A stretch of 64,000 nucleotides of DNA from Aeromicrobium sp. PE09-221 (GTDB lineage: Bacteria > Actinomycetota > Actinomycetes > Propionibacteriales > Nocardioidaceae). Below the pieces are notes generated by a model. That model was not told where the DNA came from. It made no database searches and saw only the letters and a program-made list of their open reading frames with translations. Location of the stretch: NCBI RefSeq assembly GCF_002174305.1, contig NZ_MIJB01000005.1:62001-126000 (forward strand). Reading direction: 5' to 3'. This document shows, piece by piece, positions 1 through 7,870 of the stretch (positions within the stretch are counted from its first letter, which is position 1; the number at the start of each line of letters is the position of its first letter). The translations under genes were made by a program, and so were the position numbers.

Positions 1-252
1 GTCGAAGGTCGTCAGCACCAGCACCGGAACATCACTGTCGCGCTCACGCAACCGGTTCAGCGTCCAGATACCGTCGTACTGCGGCATCCTCAGATCGAGC
101 AGGACGACATCGGGAGCGCTCCCCTCGATCGCCACCAGTGCCGACTCGCCGTCATCCGCCTCGCCCACCACCTCGATGCCCGCGAGGTCCAGCAGGGTGC
201 GGATGCCCTGCCGCACGAGGGTCTGGTCGTCGACGACCACCACGCGGGTCAT
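1..252 (-). CDS. Response regulator, NarL/FixJ type, receiver domain (partial, runs off the left edge)
   Basis: The first 84 residues of a receiver domain are visible. They show the acidic pair D8-D9, the phospho-acceptor D53 in a VVLLDLRMP context, and a conserved switch threonine in LTTFD at the edge. The C-terminal LuxR-type HTH expected for this family lies outside the window, so the output domain is inferred. The ATG (250-252) overlaps the TGA of the upstream kinase gene (ATGA), so the two are translationally coupled and form one two-component system. The system probably controls the divergent ABC exporter operon starting at 1457, as is common for this arrangement in Actinobacteria; the target is inference. 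Confidence 0.9.
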   Translation of the reverse strand, partial: MTRVVVVDDQTLVRQGIRTLLDLAGIEVVGEADDGESALVAIEGSAPDVVLLDLRMPQYDGIWTLNRLRERDSDVPVLVLTTFD

Positions 253-1346
253 CGAACCGGCACCCGAGCCTCGACGCGGAATCCCTGTTCGCCGTCGAAT
301 TCGACGGCGCCGCCGAGTGCCGCGAATCGTTCCGTGAGCCCGTTCAACCCGTTGCCGAGCCGGACCCCCGAGGCACCGACGCCGTCGTCCGCCGCACGGA
401 GCATCACCATCAGCCCGTCCCGGCGGACATCGACCATCAGGTTCTCCGCGCGCGCGTGCCGCAGGGTGTTGGTGACGATCTCCTGCATCGCTCGCACGAT
501 CGCCTCGGTCTGCTGCTCGTCCAGCACGATGTCACCCTCAACCTCGACATCGACGTCGAGACCCGGCGCATCCTTGCCCACCTGCTTGAGCGCCCGCGCG
601 AGATCGGTCGGACGGTCGCGCAACTCACCGACCGTCGACCGCACATCCGCGAGCAGGTCCCGCGCGACCCGATCGGCACGCTCGACATGCTCCCTGGACT
701 CGGTTCCTTCCCGATGCCGGGCCGCCTCCAGCTCCAGCGTGAGAACGGTCAGCTGATGACCGATGAGATCATGCAGGTCGCGCGAGATCCGCAGTCGCTC
801 GGCAGACCTCGACGTCTCCTCCAGCAGCACACTCTGCGCCTGCAACTCCACATGCGCCTCCGACAGCTCGCCGCGGAGCCGCTGCTCCCGGGAGATCGCG
901 GCGACACTGAAGTAAGTGGCGATCTGGATCAACAGATAGAAACCCGTGGTGATGGCGGTGTTCTGCCAACCCTGATCAGTCCGCCAGGTCGCGGCGCCGA
1001 TGACCACCGTATTGGCGGCGATGATCACGGCGGTCGTGCGGCCGGTGACGAGGTCGGGACCGAAGGCCGCGAGCATGACGAGGAGGATCGGCAGCAACCC
1101 CGGGAAGTCGACCGTGAGGAGCAACACCCAGCCCGCGAAGATCGCGAGTCCGTAGGCCCAGCGCCCCAGTCCGGAGCTCGCGAGCGCCGCGACGACGAAC
1201 GCGAGGAAGGCGATGGCGAAGAGGGCGAGCCACAGCGGGTAGGGGATCGTGGTCACGCTCCATCCCAGGATAACTGGCAGTGAGACGCCGGCGCACACCA
1301 CGAGCATGACGAGGCCAGACCATTCCTCGGGGGCCAGACGTCGCAT
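249..1346 (-). CDS. Sensor histidine kinase, NarL/DesK type (HisKA_3)
   Basis: A 365-residue membrane kinase. The N-terminal 150 residues hold about five hydrophobic segments. A short coiled linker (155-185) follows, then the HisKA_3 dimerisation domain with phospho-acceptor H192 in SRDLHDLIGHQ. The C-terminal HATPase has the N box (VTNTLRHARA, near N293) and a G box DDGVGASG near 320. It phosphorylates the response regulator encoded immediately downstream, with which it overlaps by 4 nt. The start is placed at ATG 1344-1346, because TACGCT lies 6 nt upstream of it, the leaderless promoter spacing repeated in this window. The stimulus is unknown; cell-envelope stress or drug sensing is plausible given the divergent exporter. 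Confidence 0.93.
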   Translation of the reverse strand: MRRLAPEEWSGLVMLVVCAGVSLPVILGWSVTTIPYPLWLALFAIAFLAFVVAALASSGLGRWAYGLAIFAGWVLLLTVDFPGLLPILLVMLAAFGPDLVTGRTTAVIIAANTVVIGAATWRTDQGWQNTAITTGFYLLIQIATYFSVAAISREQRLRGELSEAHVELQAQSVLLEETSRSAERLRISRDLHDLIGHQLTVLTLELEAARHREGTESREHVERADRVARDLLADVRSTVGELRDRPTDLARALKQVGKDAPGLDVDVEVEGDIVLDEQQTEAIVRAMQEIVTNTLRHARAENLMVDVRRDGLMVMLRAADDGVGASGVRLGNGLNGLTERFAALGGAVEFDGEQGFRVEARVPVR

Positions 1347-1352
1347 GACACC

Positions 1353-1358
1353 AGCGTA
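1353..1358 (-). promoter_or_regulatory. -10 element (TACGCT) of a leaderless promoter for the histidine kinase
   Basis: TACGCT lies 6 nt before the kinase ATG, so transcription would begin at or next to the start codon. No Shine-Dalgarno sequence fits in the gap. Confidence 0.5.
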
Positions 1359-1443
1359 GAGCGCCGCATGCCCGCCAAGGGGTGCCGGAAGTCATGTCCG
1401 CATCGCTGACGATCGGCACGGGCGTGAGACCCGGTGATCGACC

Positions 1444-1449
1444 TAGGGT
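1444..1449 (+). promoter_or_regulatory. -10 element (TAGGGT) of a leaderless promoter for the ABC exporter operon
   Basis: TAGGGT is followed by exactly 7 nt and then the ATG at 1457. No ribosome-binding site is visible. This spacing selects the 1457 start over an in-frame ATG at 1382. Confidence 0.55.
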
Positions 1450-1456
1450 CGCCACC

Positions 1457-2200
1457 ATGACTGAACCCGCCGTTCTCGTGGAGAACATCCGCAAGCGCTA
1501 CCGCGACACGATCGCGGTCGACGACGTGAGCTTCCGGATCGGCCACGGGGAGGTGCTCGGCGTCCTCGGCACGAACGGCGCTGGCAAGAGCACGACCGTG
1601 GAGATCATCGCAGGCCTGCGCGCGCCCGACTCCGGAACGGTGCGCGTGTTAGGCCTCGACCCGCGCCGCGACCGCAAGGCCGTGCGCCATCTGCTCGGCG
1701 TGCAGTTGCAGGAGGCCCGGTTGCACGATGCGCTCACGGTGAGCGAGCTCGTGGAGATGTACCGCAGCTTCTACCCCGATCCGCGACCCGCCGACGAGGT
1801 CATCGAGATGGTCGAGCTAGGCGGCAAGCGCGACACCCGCTTCGAATCGCTCTCCGGCGGTCAACAGCAGCGCCTTTCCATCGCCCTCGCCCTCATCGGC
1901 CGACCGAAGGTGGTCATCCTCGACGAACTCACCACCGGGCTCGATCCCCGCGCGCGGCGGCGCATCTGGGGAGCCATCGAGTCATTGACCGAGGAGACCG
2001 TCATCCTGGTCAGCCACGCCATGGACGAGGTGGAGCGGCTGTGTGACCGAGTGGTCCTGCTCGACGCCGGGCGGGTCGTCGCCGAGGGCACACCCGCCGA
2101 GGTGACCGCCCGGGCCGGGACCAGCACGCTCGAGGAGGCCTTCGTCGCGATCACCGGCCACGATCTCGACAGCGTCGAGGATGAGGAGGACGCGGCATGA
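1457..2200 (+). CDS. ABC-2 type exporter, ATP-binding protein
   Basis: A 247-residue ATPase subunit of a drug or lipid exporter. Walker A GTNGAGKST lies at residues 38-46, the Q-loop glutamine near 83, the signature LSGGQQQRL near 132, Walker B VVILDE near 152 and the switch histidine in VSHAMDE near 187. The closing residues form the short C-terminal tail typical of the DrrA/CcmA family. It energises the membrane protein encoded next, with which it overlaps by ATGA. The start at 1457 gives a family-typical N-terminus; an upstream in-frame ATG at 1382 would add 25 unconserved residues. The divergent two-component system is its probable regulator. The substrate cannot be read from sequence. 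Confidence 0.93.
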   Translation: MTEPAVLVENIRKRYRDTIAVDDVSFRIGHGEVLGVLGTNGAGKSTTVEIIAGLRAPDSGTVRVLGLDPRRDRKAVRHLLGVQLQEARLHDALTVSELVEMYRSFYPDPRPADEVIEMVELGGKRDTRFESLSGGQQQRLSIALALIGRPKVVILDELTTGLDPRARRRIWGAIESLTEETVILVSHAMDEVERLCDRVVLLDAGRVVAEGTPAEVTARAGTSTLEEAFVAITGHDLDSVEDEEDAA

Positions 2201-2955
2201 GCACCAATACCCCCGCCTTGAGACCACTGGCGATGCTGGTGCGCGGGGAGGCCAAGATGGTCATCCGCGATACGGCCGGACTCGTCATCCCCGTCGCGCT
2301 GCCGCTGCTCATCATGGTGATGAACGCATCGTCGGCGAGCGACGAGGAGATCGTGGGCGGGAGGACCGCACTGGACATCTTCGTCCTGCCGATCGTCTTC
2401 GCCATCGTCATCGCCACCATCGGCATCATCAACATGCCGAGCTTCCTGACGATCTACCGCAAGACCGGGATCCTGCGCCGGCTGGCGGTCACGCCCATCT
2501 CGCCGATGACCGTCCTCGGAGCTCAGGTGATCGTCAGTCTGGTCCAGGCGCTGCTGGGCCTGGCGATCGCCTTCACGGTCGCGGCGGTGGCCTTCGACGC
2601 CCGCCTGCCGATCGATCTCGTCCCCGCGCTGGGCATCGTGGCCCTGTCGATCGCAGCGATGTACGCGCTCGGCATGGTCGTCGCCGCCCTCGCTCCCACA
2701 CCCAATGCCGCGATCGCCATCGGCCTGATCACCTTCTTCACGATCGGCGCCCTCGGTGGGATGTTCGGCGGCCCGGATACCCTCCCCGAGGTCATCGACC
2801 GCATCGGCGCTGTCCTGCCCTTCGGCGCGGCGGTGGACGGCCTGTCCGCGGCCTGGGCCGGTGAGCCGGTTCCCTGGCGCTGCTGGGTCAGCCTCGGCGC
2901 CACGTCGGTCCTCGGGGCGGGGATCGCGGCGGCGACCTTCCGCTGGGACCGATGA
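2197..2955 (+). CDS. ABC-2 type exporter, permease
   Basis: A 252-residue integral membrane protein with six hydrophobic segments and the ABC-2 family layout: a cytoplasmic N-terminus, then a pattern like NMPSFLTIYRKTGILRRL before the central helices. The family motif segment GILRRLAVTPISP matches the coupling region of DrrB-like permeases. It partners the ATPase encoded upstream (4-nt overlap) and itself overlaps the next gene by 4 nt, so three genes form one coupled operon. It exports an unknown substrate, probably a hydrophobic drug or lipid. Confidence 0.92.
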   Translation: MSTNTPALRPLAMLVRGEAKMVIRDTAGLVIPVALPLLIMVMNASSASDEEIVGGRTALDIFVLPIVFAIVIATIGIINMPSFLTIYRKTGILRRLAVTPISPMTVLGAQVIVSLVQALLGLAIAFTVAAVAFDARLPIDLVPALGIVALSIAAMYALGMVVAALAPTPNAAIAIGLITFFTIGALGGMFGGPDTLPEVIDRIGAVLPFGAAVDGLSAAWAGEPVPWRCWVSLGATSVLGAGIAAATFRWDR

Positions 2956-3539
2956 TCCTGATCGCTGCCATCGCGGCCGTGGCCTTCCCGGTCGTGTTCA
3001 CCCTCGACGGGTGGACGCGGCCGGACTACGGCCCGAGGCGACAGCCGGTGAGCGCGTTGGCCCTCGGTCCGCGGGGCTGGGTGCAGACAGCGAACTTCCT
3101 CCTCGTCGGGGCGGGGATCGTCGTCGGTGCGGCCGGGCTGGCGGGATCGCAGCCCTGGTCCGCGATCGCGATCGGCGTCCTCGGATGTGCCCTGATCGCC
3201 TCGGGAGCTTGGCGGATGGATCCGATGCGCGGCTACCCGCCCGGCACCCCCGATACGACACCCGACTCGTTCTCGATCGCCCATCGACGCCACGACCAGG
3301 CCGGCGCGATCGTCTTCGGCGGTTTTCCGGCCGCGGCGGCCGTGGTGGCACTGACGGGGGACGATCCCCTTCTCCGCTGGTCATCCCTCGCGGTCGCACT
3401 CGTCTCGGGATTCCTCGCCACGCGCTTCGCCACCGCGTGGGAGAACGACGCGCCCGATGCGGGCCGGTGGCAACGGCTCTTTCTGTGGGTCGCCTTCATC
3501 TGGCTCGCGGCGGTCTTCGTGACGGGCCGGCCGGAGTAG
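2952..3539 (+). CDS. DUF998 family membrane protein
   Basis: A 195-residue protein with about six transmembrane segments. It shows the DUF998 hallmarks: a first helix followed by RPDYGPRRQPVSALALGPRGWVQ, and a central DPMRGYPPGTPD loop before IAHRRHDQ. The family's biochemical role is unknown. It is the third gene of the exporter operon (ATGA overlap with the permease), so it may assist or respond to the exporter. It ends with a TAG at 3537-3539. Confidence 0.85.
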   Translation: MILIAAIAAVAFPVVFTLDGWTRPDYGPRRQPVSALALGPRGWVQTANFLLVGAGIVVGAAGLAGSQPWSAIAIGVLGCALIASGAWRMDPMRGYPPGTPDTTPDSFSIAHRRHDQAGAIVFGGFPAAAAVVALTGDDPLLRWSSLAVALVSGFLATRFATAWENDAPDAGRWQRLFLWVAFIWLAAVFVTGRPE

Positions 3540-3575
3540 AATCTGAGTGACCGGACCGGCGAGGCGGTGAGACCC

Positions 3576-4110
3576 GTGACCGAGAAGATCCTCTACAAGG
3601 ACATCGTCCCCTATGAGGTGCCCTCCTCCCTCGACGCCCTGCGGGGCCCGGACTCAGGCGAGATCGAGCTGCCGATTACGGTCCACTGGGGACCCCGGCG
3701 GGTTTTCGATCTCGATCGTGAAGGTCTCCGTCTCGCCGCCTACCAGGCCATCGTGCGCGAGGGCACGCCCGAAGACCAGGAAGCTCTGCTCAATGCCGAT
3801 CTCTTGCGGCGAGTGTGGCCTGATCTCATGCTTCCCGAACGATGTGGACTTCGCCGTCAACTGGCGGGCGGATGTTCCCGTCCACCTCGGCATCGGGCCA
3901 GTTCTCACCGAACGAGATGCGGTGGCGGGCAAACTCAGTGCTGCCTATTCACGCGGTGAAATCCGCGACTATCTCGATCTTGACGCCATCCGTCGCTCCG
4001 CCCGGTACACGGATGATGAGTTGCTTTCGTTGGGGCATGAGCATGACGTCGGCTTTGACCCCGGATGATCTCTCCGCGATTCAGGAACGTCTGCTGGCCT
4101 GGGGCGGTTC
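3576..4110 (+). pseudogene. Remnant of an antitoxin-like gene fused by deletion to an AbiEii-type nucleotidyltransferase
   Basis: Three reading frames join to make one broken locus. From GTG 3576 to about 3845 a frame encodes an N-terminal stretch containing ELPITVHWGPRRVFDLD and LNADLLRRVWPDLMLPER, which resembles the small protein encoded just before AbiEii/AbiGii toxins in Actinobacteria. From about 3845 to 4068 a second frame encodes a toxin-like C-terminal part: LTERDAVAGKLSAAYSRGEIRDYLDLDAI and LGHEHDVGFDP. A third frame from about 4060 continues DPDDLSAIQERLLAW. The end of the first gene and the nucleotidyltransferase core are missing, so an internal deletion plus two frame changes inactivated it. 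The assignment to the MNT/AbiEii group rests on remembered family patterns. Confidence 0.55.
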
Positions 4111-4167
4111 GGCTCCGAGACGAAGCGAAGGGGTGACGAGAGCGCCCAACGCGCTCATACTGTCGCC

Positions 4168-4596
4168 ATGGGAGCCCGACTCTCGGAGCGACTGGCGGCG
4201 ATCGTGGACGCGCTGCCACTCGAGTCCGGCCTGCGCGTCCTCGAGATCGGTGGCGCCCCGGGGGCTGCCGCCGTCGAGGTGGCTCGTCGGGTCGGTGAGA
4301 CCGGGCACGTCCTCGTGATCGACCGCTCGCCGGCGGGTACTGCGCAGATCCAGCGACGAGCGAACGATCTCATCGACTCGGGCCTCCTCTCGGTGCGCTG
4401 CGTCGCGATCGAGGACTTCGTCCTGGGGCCCGATGAAGAGCCTTATGACCTCGCCTTCGCGGTGCGGGTCGGCTGTCTGGACGGACGCCACCCCCGTCTC
4501 CGGCAGGCCGCCCACCGTCGCATCCGCGACGCACTGCGCCCCCACGGCCGACTCCTCATCGACGGCGGCGATCCACTCCAAGAGATCGCGGTCTGA
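4168..4596 (+). CDS. Small class I SAM-dependent methyltransferase
   Basis: A 142-residue protein with motif I LRVLEIGGAPGAAA near residues 22-35, the acidic end of strand 2 in LVIDRSP (about residue 50) and motif IV-like PYDLAFAVRVG. It is short for a free-standing methyltransferase, ending soon after the LLIDGG strand, so it lacks a clear substrate-binding C-terminal part. CATACT lies 6 nt before the ATG and may be the -10 of a leaderless transcript. The substrate is unknown. It is flanked by a decayed locus upstream and a hairpin downstream and stands alone. Confidence 0.7.
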   Translation: MGARLSERLAAIVDALPLESGLRVLEIGGAPGAAAVEVARRVGETGHVLVIDRSPAGTAQIQRRANDLIDSGLLSVRCVAIEDFVLGPDEEPYDLAFAVRVGCLDGRHPRLRQAAHRRIRDALRPHGRLLIDGGDPLQEIAV

Positions 4597-4626
4597 CAGC
4601 GCGACCCCTGGGCGGCGGTGGCCCAG

Positions 4627-4654
4627 CAACCTCAAACGCGACGCGATGAGGTTG
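4627..4654. terminator. Stem-loop between convergent genes
   Basis: Arms CAACCTCA (4627-4634) and TGAGGTTG (4647-4654) pair perfectly over 8 bp with a 12-nt loop. They sit between the methyltransferase gene and the convergent rbsD/fucU-like gene. There is no T-tract, so the terminator role is inferred from position. Confidence 0.45.
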
Positions 4655-4709
4655 ACCGTCGACCGCCACGACGGCGAAAGGTTGATGACCTACCGCCAAC
4701 GGGGTGGGA

Positions 4710-5153
4710 TCAGTCTCCGGGCTGGAGATCGGGCCAGACGCCCTTGGTGAGCAGGAAGCAGCCATAGGGGCGGGTCTCGCCGGTCGCCACCACGAGCCGC
4801 ACCGAGCGCGCGGCCTCGTAGAAATCGAGTCGGTGGATGGGCGCGGCCCCGACCTGACGCCCTTCGGCGGCGGCGACGGTCTCGATCGCCGCCTGCGCCA
4901 CCTCGCGCTGCTCCTCGCCGGGTGCGCCGATCATGTACCGCAGCGGCGAGGTGAGGAACTGATCCAGCGGCATCACCGTCGTGATCGCGCGGATCGCCTC
5001 GGTGGAGTCCACCCCGTCCAACCGGACGACCTCCACTCCGGCCGCATAGGCGGGATAATTGGTGTCCACCACGGCCACCTCGTCGCCATGTCCCATGCGC
5101 GCGAGCGCGTAGAGCAGCTCCGGTCCCAACAGCGGGTCGACGCCCTTCAGCAC
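4710..5153 (-). CDS. RbsD/FucU family sugar mutarotase/pyranase
   Basis: A 147-residue protein of the D-ribose pyranase / L-fucose mutarotase family. The conserved N-terminus has the catalytic histidine H22 in ALARMGHGDEVAVVDTNYP, and the C-terminal half carries ETRPYGCFLLTKGV, closer to FucU than to RbsD. It interconverts anomers or ring forms of a free sugar in the cytoplasm so that the kinase can use it. It is the last gene of a LacI-controlled operon, 2 nt after the GH106-like gene, together with a permease and a ribokinase. This suggests that hydrolysis of an imported glycoside releases a sugar needing mutarotation. Confidence 0.88.
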   Translation of the reverse strand: MLKGVDPLLGPELLYALARMGHGDEVAVVDTNYPAYAAGVEVVRLDGVDSTEAIRAITTVMPLDQFLTSPLRYMIGAPGEEQREVAQAAIETVAAAEGRQVGAAPIHRLDFYEAARSVRLVVATGETRPYGCFLLTKGVWPDLQPGD

Positions 5154-5155
5154 GG

Positions 5156-7870
5156 TCAGTCCTTCCGATGGGTCGCAGACGGGGTCACGGCGGGCACGAG
5201 CACGGGCACCGCGCCCAGGCCGCTGGGCGCGAGGCCATCGCCTTGCTGCCCGGTGCCCCGGTAGTAGGCATTGGCGGCGGACGAAGCCACCTGGATCTCG
5301 ATCAGGTTCTCCCCGCGGCGCAGCGTGGTCTCAGGGATCAGGACCCGGCCGGGGGCCCACGGCAACTCCCGCAGCTTGCGGCCGTTCACGCTCACCGCGG
5401 CCGACCCATGGACGACGGGAAGCACCAGCTCCCAAGAGCGATCCGTCTCATCGAGGGTCACGCTCGTGCGATAGGTGCCGATACCCGAGAAGGTCTCGAA
5501 GCCCTGGCACTCCCAGCCTCGGGCCGGATCGACGACCACCTCGGCGCCCTCGATCTCGACGGTCCACCCGTCGACGAGGAAGCGCCGTTCCGGAGCAGTC
5601 TCGCCGGTCGGCTCGATCTCCGCCAAGAGCACCTCACCGGGCCCGAGCGTGATGCTGAAGGACTCATCCGCCCCGTGCCAGTCCTCCACGATCCCGGTGC
5701 TCGGATCCCAGCGGCGGACGCGACTGTGCAGCGTGCCGGGACGCACGACGACGGGCCGTGCATGCTCGGCGTCGTTGAAGGCCATCGCCCGGAGACCGCC
5801 GGGACCGTGGCCCCGTCGCGTCCAGAGCTGCCCCTCGACGCCGCTCTCGTCATCGATCCGCGGTCCGGACGGAATCGCCGCGAAGACCCGCGGGCGCACC
5901 GCCGAGGCCCAGTCCGGCTGCTCCTCCCAGGCGATCCACGAGGGACTCTCGCGCAGCTGTGCGACGCGCTCGGCGATGACCTCTTCGTGTCCAGCGGCCT
6001 GCGTCGCCCGCGGAGTGACGCCCGTCGAGAACACGCAGCCTCCGGAGGCGACGAACGCCTCGAGCACCTCCAGTGTTCGGTCATCGCGGAGGACCTCGAC
6101 TCCGGGCAGCACGAGCACCCGGTACGCCCGCCCGTGCGGCAGTCGCAGACCGCCATCGGCGATGACGGCTGCACGCAGGTCACGTTCGTCGACGAGGTGA
6201 TAGCCGACACCGTCGCGCGCGAGGTGCTCGGTCCAGAAGGCCGTGTGCTCGCCGAACTCGTGCTCTGGACCGCCGAACCAAGCGGTGCGCAGAGGGTAGA
6301 GCACCGCCACCTCGTTCAGCGGCTCCATGCCGTCGAGGAAGACCGAGACACGAGCCGTCTCCTCCGCGTACGCTCGGTGATAGCCGAACCACGGCTCGAA
6401 GTTCACCCCGGGGGCGAAGTCGAAGCGCGGGTTCGTGAACATCTCCTCGCCCTCGTGGCCGTCGGTGAGCCAGTACGCGTGCATGAGGATCTGGCGCGCG
6501 CCGAAGGCGAAGTGCCGCAGGGTCTGCGAGCGCAGCTGCGCCAGGGTCAGTTCCCACCAACCGGCGGCGAAGTGCGAGCCCGGGACGACCCGGCCGAAAT
6601 ACTGTTCGACGATGCACCCCGAGCGCCCGTGGGCACGGGCGACCGAGTCGCCGAACGTGGCGGGCAGCTGCGGATACTCGTTGCGGGCATCGACGGCGGT
6701 GATCTGGCGCCAGGCGTCGACACCGAAGTAGTCGAGGCCGAAGTTGGTACGCGGGTCATCGGCGATGATCGTGCCGGTCGGGTCCCAGGAGGAGACGTGC
6801 GCGAGCACCTCGTGCCCCGTCAGCAGCACCCCATGGTCGTCGCACCAGCGCCGGAGCGTGCCGAAGAAGGAGTCGATGGCCCGTCCCGCGTAGCGCTCGA
6901 AGAACTCCGCGCGCAGAGCCGCGGTCGCGTCGCCGATATCTCCCGCGAGGGAGGCGAGCATCGCCGGCCACCGCCGGCCGACCTCGCTCTCCAGCTCGGC
7001 ATAGAAGTCCGCGTCGTACATCAGCGTCGCGGCGATGACACCGGGATTCTGCTCCCAGGTGAAGAAGCAGGCATGGGGCTGGTCGAAGAAGGCGTACTGG
7101 ACCGTGGTGCCCAGATGCTCGCCGAAGGCTTGCGCGTAAGGGGCGTAACCGACCTCCGTGAAGCGCTCGGCGGCCGCCGGGTCGAGGTAGTTGATCATCC
7201 GGCTGCTCGCGCACCGCGCGCTGACGAAGAAGACGAACTCCGCGTCGTCGCCGAGCGTCTCACCGGTCAGATCGGCAGCGAGCGCGCACCCGGCCTCGGT
7301 CGCCTCGGTGATCGTCGCGGCGGCCGAGACCTCATGTACGTCGGCGCCGTCGCGGACGACCGCGGCGACGAGTGTCCAGTCGTCCCAGCGTGGGCTGCCA
7401 CCCTCGAAGACCCAGTTCATCCCGGCATCGAGCAGATAGGCCACGTCCTGCGGACGGATCCCGTCGATGCGCGCTGTGACGCGTCCGGCGGTCCCGGGCA
7501 CCGCGACGTGGAACAGGTGACGCTCGCGCAGGTGGTCATGTCCCTCGACCACCCGTCCGCCCGCGTGCCCGCTGAGCCAGTTGTACTCGTCATAGATGCC
7601 CACGACCATGCCGTGGCCGGCGGCCTCGTCCGCTGCCAGCCGGCAGAGTTTCAGGTACTCGTCGGACAGATACTCCTCCAGTGGGAAGGACATCCGGGTC
7701 TGGATCTGGAAGGACTGATAACCCGCGTCCCGCATATCGCGGACCTGCGCGACGATCTCCTCAGGAGTCGGCAGCCGATGCCAGAACCAGTACGCGGCCG
7801 GGGCGTTGTACGGCCCCGGGGCCGCGAACTCCTCGGCACTCCCGGTGGAGACGACCTGGATCTCAGGCAC
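5156..7870 (-). CDS. GH106-like glycoside hydrolase, intracellular
   Basis: A 904-residue protein without signal peptide. The N-terminal part has YWFWHRLPTPEEIVAQVRDM and VVGIYDEYNWLSGHAGG, the pattern of the GH106/alpha-L-rhamnosidase-like (beta/alpha)8 group. The middle contains a glutamine-amidotransferase-like trimerisation segment (RVLVLPGVEVLRDD). Residues near 790-880 form a galactose-binding-like beta-sandwich as in GH2-type enzymes. The start codon is GTG 7868-7870, overlapping the permease gene by 8 nt. It probably hydrolyses a glycoside after uptake by the NCS1 permease encoded upstream. The exact bond is unknown. Rhamnosidase is the nearest named activity, but the ribokinase and RbsD/FucU neighbours make a pentoside or nucleoside plausible. 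Confidence 0.75.
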   Translation of the reverse strand: MPEIQVVSTGSAEEFAAPGPYNAPAAYWFWHRLPTPEEIVAQVRDMRDAGYQSFQIQTRMSFPLEEYLSDEYLKLCRLAADEAAGHGMVVGIYDEYNWLSGHAGGRVVEGHDHLRERHLFHVAVPGTAGRVTARIDGIRPQDVAYLLDAGMNWVFEGGSPRWDDWTLVAAVVRDGADVHEVSAAATITEATEAGCALAADLTGETLGDDAEFVFFVSARCASSRMINYLDPAAAERFTEVGYAPYAQAFGEHLGTTVQYAFFDQPHACFFTWEQNPGVIAATLMYDADFYAELESEVGRRWPAMLASLAGDIGDATAALRAEFFERYAGRAIDSFFGTLRRWCDDHGVLLTGHEVLAHVSSWDPTGTIIADDPRTNFGLDYFGVDAWRQITAVDARNEYPQLPATFGDSVARAHGRSGCIVEQYFGRVVPGSHFAAGWWELTLAQLRSQTLRHFAFGARQILMHAYWLTDGHEGEEMFTNPRFDFAPGVNFEPWFGYHRAYAEETARVSVFLDGMEPLNEVAVLYPLRTAWFGGPEHEFGEHTAFWTEHLARDGVGYHLVDERDLRAAVIADGGLRLPHGRAYRVLVLPGVEVLRDDRTLEVLEAFVASGGCVFSTGVTPRATQAAGHEEVIAERVAQLRESPSWIAWEEQPDWASAVRPRVFAAIPSGPRIDDESGVEGQLWTRRGHGPGGLRAMAFNDAEHARPVVVRPGTLHSRVRRWDPSTGIVEDWHGADESFSITLGPGEVLLAEIEPTGETAPERRFLVDGWTVEIEGAEVVVDPARGWECQGFETFSGIGTYRTSVTLDETDRSWELVLPVVHGSAAVSVNGRKLRELPWAPGRVLIPETTLRRGENLIEIQVASSAANAYYRGTGQQGDGLAPSGLGAVPVLVPAVTPSATHRKD

